From the NCBI RefSeq assembly GCF_032854445.1, contig NW_027017955.1, positions 496,001 through 560,000 on the forward strand: a DNA stretch of 64,000 nt, read 5' to 3'. The position numbers were made by a program, and so were the translations under genes. The notes beneath the pieces were generated by a model, which was given only the letters and a program-made list of their open reading frames with translations, made no database searches and was not told the origin of the DNA. This document shows positions 56,536 to 64,000 of this stretch, piece by piece. Position 1 is the first letter of the stretch; each line of letters starts with the position of its first letter. The DNA is from Liolophura sinensis. Taxonomy: Eukaryota > Mollusca > Polyplacophora > Chitonida > Chitonidae.

Positions 56536-58363
56536 GGTTAAGGTGGTTAAGGTTTTCGAAATGATGGCGAGAACATGAAAAATAAAACAAAAAGTACAGA
56601 CATGTTTAAAATCAGATAAGAAAAAACCAAACAAGTTAAAACTCCAAAACCAGTATATTTAAAAAGTACTATATCTGGAAAGCTATATGTATGTACCATT
56701 TTATCCATAAATATTAACACATAAACAAATTTATATTTTATGATATAGGCCAATGGTCTTCAAATATTTTATGACAACATCGCCAGCGATCATATATAGA
56801 GTTGACTGTATAGAATCTTTGCCGAACATGAGCAAAGTCAACCAGGGTATGTTTGATGCCGTATTCTGCATCACATCCAATATACTCGGGAGCACTGCTC
56901 CCATCTAGGATGAAATTGTGTGTCAGATGAGAATGCCCAATACGACACCTCGTTAAAACTACTTGGTCTCTGCGAGACATTTGACGGTCTGCCAGTAACC
57001 TGCGGATGGTCGTGGGTTTCCCCCGTGCTGTGAGCGGTTTCCACCCACCATAATGCTGGCCGCCGTCGTACAAGTGAAATATTCTTGAGTACGGCGTAAA
57101 ACAACAATCAAATCAAAAAAAAAAAAAACAGACATTTTACAATTATAGGCATTGTAGCCAATGACAGGGTGAATAGCATGCAGTTTATTGTGGATCTGCA
57201 AGACCCACCCGCCCTGCCAAAGGCGACAAATACATTTAAGAATATTAGACTTTGTCAGTATACGGTGTTTTAACCAGAGATACAGGTTTATACTGGGCAG
57301 CTTTCGCTTCCCTGTCCACGACTGTGTTTCTATGGATACCAGTGCGACTTGGTATCCAACAGAATATAATATCTTTACCTTTTTTAAATTAGTTTTCTAT
57401 GTTTGCCTATTATCTTAAGTATCAATGGATTTTTAAATCATTATTCTGAATTGCCAAAAGGCAGGACTGGGAGTCGCTGCATATCACTGCCCTCTGGGCA
57501 TGCCCCGAGGAAACATATGATAAGGCCAGGAGTATAGCCCTGGCCTGTGCAGAAAAGGTAGAAAATGAAGGTGGCAGACGAAGAGAAGTGACCCGCTGAT
57601 CGAAGACAGCCGCAACCGCAACCCTGTCCCCATCCTTTGACCCGTCAGTATATATATATATATATATTTATAGTCTATATAATCAGCCTTCATGTTAGCA
57701 AAACTTTGCTCAATAATAAGAGGATTTGTACTTGATTTATTATATTTACGTAGATCAAATATTAGTTCAGGGTGTGGAAGAAGCCAGGGAGGAGACTCCG
57801 GAAAAGACACTGGAGCTATATCCTCTTGCTCCATGTTAGCTCTCACAATATGGTCCCGTATACGCAGATCAAACGGAGGGATCTTGTCAGGACATTTATT
57901 AAATTTATCTACATATGATGGATTAAAAACACAGCTTAAAGCTCATCCAACAAACCCTGCCTACGAGTTAGTAGCATATTGAAGGCTAAGTTTTATACGT
58001 CGGTTATATAAAGAAGGCTCATTTTCCTCCACTTATAAACTCTCCACACGGGGATGTTCTAAAAGCACCAAGGCTGAACCTCAAACCTTGGTGATGAACA
58101 GGATCCAACATTTTAATATACGACTTCCTAGCGGAACCGTAAAAGATGGATCCATAGTCCAATTTAGACCTCACCAGAGAGCGATATAAGTTAGGTAAAA
58201 CTGATCGGTCAGCACCCCAATCGATGCTTGACACGACCATAATTATATCGAGAGCCTTTGTACATTTAGCTTGAAACATTTTCATATGAGGTATAAAAGA
58301 TAGCTTGCTATCAAATATTAGACGTAAAAATCTTCTTTGTCCAACAATTTTAACCTGTTTTAC
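56536..58363 (-). pseudogene. A8 decayed ORF2, copy 4
   Basis: G57602 as in copy 2 gives the 120-codon open piece (57484-57846). The microinversion is at 57935-57970. Confidence 0.85.
56983..57129 (+). mobile_element. SINE in A8, copy 4
   Basis: As copy 1. Confidence 0.8.
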
Positions 58364-58628
58364 GTGGTCATTGTGGAGATTCTGTATTATCCGTATTGTG
58401 AAGCTTTGGGACTAGGCATGTTCACACTATGGGAACAGCTACAGTATATAGCACATAGAACCCGAGCAATAGCCAGTACATATACACCGAAGCGTGAGTC
58501 CGGGGGTCAGTATAACCCGGTCAAACCAGTTTCTCGGCGACAAGTCCGCCTGCATGCGCACGGACTTTTAGTGTTCAACCACTGTGCCAGGTGCCTCTAA
58601 ACAACACTTCTGTCACTCTTCTGAAATA
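58364..58628 (+). promoter_or_regulatory. Presumed C leader, copy 4
   Basis: As copy 1. Confidence 0.38.
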
Positions 58629-59441
58629 ATGGATCAGTTACAGATTATCATGGACAGGCTTGGTAAGTTAGATTCTATGGTGACAAGTGAAACACTGGAA
58701 AAAAAACTACAAAACACTGAAGCAAAAATAGTTACAAAGTTGACAAACCTAATTGAGCAGCAGGAAGCCAGAATCTTTACTTTAGAAAAAGAAAATGATA
58801 CCCTTCGGGCAGACATGCATGAATTAAGATTACAACACGAACAAGATCAAGAAGAACTGGCCAGGGTAAACAGAGATATGCGAAACTTAGAAGACAGGCA
58901 GAACGATTTGGAACAATACTCCCCTAAACAAAGTATACGGATTTACGGTGTAGATGGGGATACAGCCACAGAAACAACTGACGAATGTTCCGAGAAAGTC
59001 GTTGACATCTTAACATCCAAACTAAAGCTGTCACTGACGTCTAGCGACATAAGTATAGCGCAGAGATTGAGACCGAAAAGACCTGACTTAAACACAGAAC
59101 CAAGGGGTGTAATAGTAAAGTTCATATCACGACGACTTAAAGTTGAAGCGATAAAAAACAGAAGAGCCTTGAAAGGAGCAAACATTGTGATTAAGGAAGA
59201 CCTAACGCAGAAAAAGCAGGCTATTTTAAAAGCAGCATCTGCACACCCCATGATTCAATCCGCCTGGTCAAGAGATGGCAAAATCTTCACCAAAGACTTC
59301 AACGAGGACGTAAGACAAGTGAAATCTACTGACTGCATAGACACTCTCATCAGTCTATCATCCCATACACCCAGAGTTCAAAGACCACGTGACCAAAGAA
59401 GTGGGAGGCCAATAACCAACTCACCAGCCCCTATCAGCTAG
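58629..59441 (+). CDS. Element C ORF1, copy 4, intact
   Basis: Identical 270-residue protein. The unrecognised open frame follows at 59470-59799. Confidence 0.85.
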   Translation: MDQLQIIMDRLGKLDSMVTSETLEKKLQNTEAKIVTKLTNLIEQQEARIFTLEKENDTLRADMHELRLQHEQDQEELARVNRDMRNLEDRQNDLEQYSPKQSIRIYGVDGDTATETTDECSEKVVDILTSKLKLSLTSSDISIAQRLRPKRPDLNTEPRGVIVKFISRRLKVEAIKNRRALKGANIVIKEDLTQKKQAILKAASAHPMIQSAWSRDGKIFTKDFNEDVRQVKSTDCIDTLISLSSHTPRVQRPRDQRSGRPITNSPAPIS

Positions 59442-59799
59442 ATAACGATGGCTGCAATGTGAAGGATATATGCTATCTGATAACTCAGTTTGCTCTCGTA
59501 AAGAAAAAATCATCTTAGAATTAATAGAGCATTTTAAGTTAACGAAGTACACAGCTTTAATGTGTCGAAAAAGAAATAGTATGCTCTTCTGCACAATAAT
59601 ATCAGAGATAAATATGATGGGTGCGATCGGCCATAAGATCTGTCAAAACCTATCAGCTTTCCCAATATGTATTTTATTCGCCAGAATCCACCTTGCCTTT
59701 TATATTCCATTCTTGTGTATGATCTTCTATACTCATAAGCTATACCCAAATCACAACAGATCACTATATTTAGGAATTATTCCATGTCAGCTACAATAT

Positions 59800-59959
59800 G
59801 TGAGTGAGTGAGTGAAAGTTTTAACGTCGCTTTCAACAACATTTCAGTTTTATCGCGACAATAAAACGTCAAGTAGTCGATCTACTACGGATAATTCATT
59901 TACTATTCGGTCAAAAAAGGACACCAGAAGTCGCATAACAAACAGACGGTAGTTTAAAA
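59800..59959 (-). mobile_element. B 3'UTR and tail, copy 4
   Basis: As copy 1. Confidence 0.8.
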
Positions 59960-62900
59960 TCACAGCTTTCCTGCCATACCAATGGTAGAGAGAAAATCAA
60001 AAATAGTATCACTTTCTACAGAATTGAAAAGTTCTGAAAGAGAGCTCACGTGATAAAAGGAATCTCGTACAGGAGCAAAGTCGCCACAGTCAAGCAATAT
60101 GTGCTTGACTGTGAACCGTTGATCACAAGCAAAGCAATGAGGAGCATCTTCTCCTTTCAACAAATACCCATGCGTAGCACGTGTGTGACCGATACGACAC
60201 CTCCTCAAAATGCAAGAGCGGAGACGATGCCGTGAAAGGGAAGGCGCTGGACCAACAAACTGACGAATATCATGCAGTTTGTTGGTTGTCTGGTCATCCC
60301 ATTGAGCCTGAAACAAGCGCTTGATATAGGAGCAAATAAGTGAACGCAAGTCCGAATATGGAACGTCAGTTTGGGTAGTAACGGAATGCAAAGCCGCCTT
60401 CGCGGCTTCATCTGCAGCAGTATTTCCAGGGATATCCATATGCCCTGGCACCCAACAAAAGACAATGATAAAGTCTTCATTAAGTCGTTTAAACATCTCC
60501 CTGATAGACGGAATGTCTGGATGTACAGGCGAACTAACCCAAATTGCCTGGAGGCAGCAAAGGGAGTCAGAGCAGATGAGAACTCTGCTACCTCCTAGCT
60601 TTGGAATGGACCGAAGTGCGCACAAAATTGCCTTGGTTTCTGCAGTAAATACAGAACAGGAATTTGGAAACCGAGTTGAAATGGTTCTAGGCCCAAGGAC
60701 AGCGGCAGAAGCCACGCCATCATCATTCTTGGAACCGTCAGTGAATATGCGGTGATAAAATGGATACTTTGAACACATATTACTAAACTCCTGCTGGTAT
60801 ACTAAAGGGTTGGTGGAAGAATTCTTCAGGGAGGAGAGCGAGGTATCAACCTGAGGCTCAGGACATAACCACGGTGGATCTTCCTGGATGCGTATGGGGG
60901 TGATAGTATCCAGCCCAAGTCCAGCTGCTTGCACGTGTTCCTGAATGCGGACACCCAGTGGAGGAAAAATGGATGGCTTCTGAGCATATAAGTCTTCAAA
61001 TTCCGGATGGAAGACACAATCAAAGGCCGGGTTGGATGGATTGGCTCTAAGCTTGGTGATATACTGTAAGGATGGTTCAGTTCTTCGAAGCTCCGGGGGA
61101 GGCTCGTTTGCCTCAACATACAGACTCTCCACAGGAGAGGTACGGAAAGCACCTAAGCACAACCGTAGGGCCTGGTGATGTATAGTATTGAGTTTCTTCA
61201 ACTGGGAGCGCGACGGACCTCCATAAACACTGCAGGCATAGTCTAGCTTAGAACGAATCAGTGCTCGATAGAGCTGAAGTAGGGTTTCGTGATCCCCTCC
61301 CCATCGAGCACTAGAGACAACCTTCAAAATATTAAGCGCCTTTAGGCATCTGGCTCTAAGATAATTAATGTGAGATTTAAATGTAAGGTGGTTATCGAAG
61401 ATCACCCCGAGGAATTTTGCCTCCGGCACAACCTTGATGGGAGACCCATCTAAAAATACCTTGGGGTCTTCATGGGGGAAGTACTTCCGACAAAAGTGTA
61501 CACAGTCTTCGACTTGGAGAACTTAAATCCGTTCTCCAGTGCCCAGGCATGGATTTTGTTAAGACAAATCTGCAGCTGTCTCTCAATGGTGTGCATACCT
61601 TTGCCTCGACAAGAGATACCAAGATCGTCCACAAAAAGGGACGCATTCATACTAGGAGATAAAACTCTGGCAAGGCTATTAATCTTACTGCTAAAGAGAG
61701 TAACTGATAAAATGCTGCCTTGAGGAACCCCCTGATCTTGTTCAAAGTAGTCAGATAGGGTAGCCCCAACCCGAACTTGGAAGTGACGATGGTCTAAGAA
61801 TTTACGAATAAAGTCAGGAAGCCGACCTCTAAGTCCAAATCCATGCATATCTTTCAGAATGCCATATTTCCAAGTAGTGTCATATGCTTTTTCCAGATCA
61901 AAAAAGACAGATACGACATGGTCACGATTAACGATACCGTTCTTAATAAAGCATTCTAGACGAACAAGGTGATCAACAGTACTGCGATTCCTTCGAAATC
62001 CACATTGAATGTCGCTTATCAACTCATTAGTCTCCAAAATCCACACCATGCGATCGTTAATCATCCTCTCCATAGTCTTGCATACACAACTGGTTAAGGA
62101 AATAGGACGATAGTTATTTGGATCGGTAGAATCCTTTCCGGGCTTTGGGATGGGGACAATAATAGCGTTTTGCCATGAGGCAGGAAAATTCCCGGAAATC
62201 CAAATGGTATTAAAAATTCCAAGAAGCACCCTCAAACAAGGAAGATTCTGGAAGGTGTCGTAAAAGCTGATAGTGGATATCATCTGGCCCTGGAGTTGAA
62301 TCATGGGCCTTGCTCAGGGATGCGGATAGTTCATGTAGAGAAAATGTAGCATTGTAGGATTCTTCATTTGAGGATGTAAAATCAAGATAACTTGCCTCGG
62401 TCCGTTCCTTGTCACGCTGGAACTGAGGCAAGTAATTATCTGAAGACGAATGGTGCGCAAAAGAAGCGCCCAACCTATTGGCTATGTCAAGTTTTTCTGT
62501 CAAAGAATTATTCCCGTCTTTAAGATGATTGACAGTGACATTGGATCCCTTGCCTTTGCAGTGGATCATATTCCAGACTTTTGACATAGGGGTACGATGA
62601 TTAATCTTAGAAACATAACGTTTCCAAGAGTCACGTTTGGACTGTTTGATAGTCCTACAAGCTTTAGCTCCAGTACGCCTAACATCGTCTAAATTACCGG
62701 GAGATGGTCTACATCGGTACACGCGCTCAGCACGTTTCCTGAAACGCCTAGCTCGTTTACAGTCCTCCGTGAACCACGGTTTCTTAATACAGGGAACCGC
62801 ACAAGATTTCGGGATACATTTGGAGGATACATTTGGAGGCTACATCGATTAGCTGATCCGAGAATAACTGGATAGGATCAACTGCATCAAGAAAAAGGTC

Positions 62901-63642
62901 GCTAGTAAGTGTTTCACCACACAGAACAGCAAAGCGGGGCCAGTCTGCTTAATCATAATTAAAGCGTGGAAGGGAGGAAGATACCGGCTCCTCAAGGGTA
63001 AGTATGGTGGGGAAGTGGTCGCTTCCGCACAGATCATCATGGACGCTCCAGCTGAATTCCGATCTTAGCCCTGCATCAGCCAGAGCTAAATCAAGGATCG
63101 AATAAATGCCCTTTGCAGGATGAAGGTAAGTATGTGTGCCATCATTTAAGTCGCATAGAGAGTTATTAGATATAAAATCCTCCAATACAGAGCCCTTCTG
63201 GTTACGTTTAGAGTCACCCCAGAGAACACTATGGGCATTAAAGTCACCCCAAAGAAGGCACGGTGTAGGTAATTGATCACATAGATTTTGCAGCTCTTGT
63301 TGGTGAAGAGTAGAAGAAGGTGGTATATAAATACAACAGATTGTTAATACTATACCCAGTATGATACGCACTGCCACCGCCTGCAAATCGGTGTTCAGTG
63401 CCATTTTATTGTGTATTACACCCTGCCTAATCAAAAGAGAAGAACCCCCTGATGCCTTTTCCATTCGTAGACGTGACAACAGCGTGATGACATACATAAC
63501 CTCGACATTGATAACTAGGATCAGTCAGAGTTTCCTGCAAGTTAAAAGCTATAGGACTGAGGTCTTGAGCTAACATCTGGAGCTCTGCGAGGTTATACCT
63601 CAATCCTCTACAGTTCCACTGTAAGATCTTTGTAGTAGCCAT
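59960..63642 (-). pseudogene. Family B ORF2, copy 4, broken
   Basis: Same domains and lesions as copy 1; the 13-bp duplication is at 62813-62838. Confidence 0.92.
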
Positions 63643-63651
63643 TATTAATAT

Positions 63652-64000
63652 TTATTTACTCTTTTTCTTTTTTCTGGACTTCTTATACATCGCTGCCCTA
63701 CGCTCAGCAAAATCCTCCTGTGACAACGTTATCAACATCCTCTGCTTTTTAGCCTTGTCAACTTTAGAGTCTCGTCGCAATGTGCGATAATACGACCCCA
63801 CGGATGTTGAGACAGGTACCAAGACCTCATCCTTGCCATTGGTATAGGCAGGCAAGTCTTCGGGTGCATCCATTTCCGAAAGAGATTCCTCCATATTGGA
63901 TTCTCCACCAGTCCTAGACATATCAGATTGCTGAGAGCTTCCCTGAGGATCAAGGCAATGTGCTATATCTCTAGTGTCTAACTGTGACATTGTAGACGGG
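63652..64000 (-). pseudogene. B gag C-terminal part, cut by the window edge
   Basis: Same reading frame as 15727-16140, with its N-terminal side outside the window. Confidence 0.78.
63901..64000. repeat. Start of a fifth unit copy
   Basis: The last 100 bases repeat the first 100 bases of the window, within the B gag remnant. The array therefore continues beyond the right edge, and the left edge is also inside a copy. Confidence 0.97.

Larger units (their letters stand above)
47926..63900. repeat. Tandem unit copy 4 (15,975 bp)
   Basis: Same order and length as copy 1, with the copy 2 alleles at the three alternating sites (G48250, C48694, G57602). The only private base I found is G54481, which changes a Ser codon to Gly in the A4 gag fragment. 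Confidence 0.99.

Noticed and set aside
1-64000. CRISPR array, prokaryotic plasmid concatemer or phage
   Set aside because: Repeat units are 16 kb with no spacers. All identifiable proteins are of eukaryotic retroelement or Tc1 type.

Overview
The whole 64 kb window is a head-to-tail tandem array of one 15,975-bp unit. Four complete copies (phased from base 1: 1-15975, 15976-31950, 31951-47925, 47926-63900) are followed by the first 100 bases of a fifth. No flanking single-copy DNA is seen, so the array runs off both ends and the true duplication breakpoint cannot be placed. The copies are almost identical, with no length difference and 11 variable positions found by eye. Three of those positions alternate 1=3 and 2=4, which suggests a 31,950-bp dimeric higher-order unit.

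The DNA is animal nuclear sequence. It carries non-LTR retrotransposons of the I superfamily (gag with CCHC knuckles, APE-type endonuclease, RT, RNase H), an L1-type ORF1, a Tc1-like transposase remnant and a SINE. From memory, the tetranucleotide-tailed 3' ends and the SINE tail resemble mollusc repeats (gastropods such as abalone, and bivalves). I lean to a mollusc but cannot prove it. I see no host gene, rRNA, tRNA or prokaryotic feature.

Layout of one unit (copy 1 coordinates), where A, B and C are my names for three LINE families. 1-895: rest of the minus-strand B gag, with a 5'-truncated A copy (A1) inserted at 468-837. 896-3222: A2 (+), with leader, intact gag and the start of ORF2. 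3223-5215: A3 (-), the 3' half of ORF2 with RNase H. 5216-5777: Tc1-like remnant. 5778-6563: A4 (+), leader and broken gag. 6564-6755: A5 (-), 3'UTR only. 6756-7661: A6 (+), the 3' third of ORF2. 7662-8050: unassigned, rich in palindromes. 8051-8610: A7 (+), leader only. 8611-10438: A8 (-), decayed ORF2 with a SINE at 9058-9204 and a 36-nt microinversion. 10439-11874: C (+), with an intact L1-type ORF1. 11875-15717: B (-), 3'UTR and a multiply broken ORF2. 15727 onward: B gag again, crossing into the next copy.

The unit is therefore a nested graveyard of retroelements that was itself amplified recently, or was multiplied by assembly. Only two substantial protein genes are intact per unit: A2 gag and C ORF1, both RNA-binding ORF1-type proteins. 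Every ORF2 is truncated or broken. The most notable signals are the dimeric variant pattern, a 3'-terminal hairpin with compensatory changes shared by A, B and the SINE, and three repeats of the same arrangement (plus-strand A 5' end followed at once by minus-strand A 3' end).
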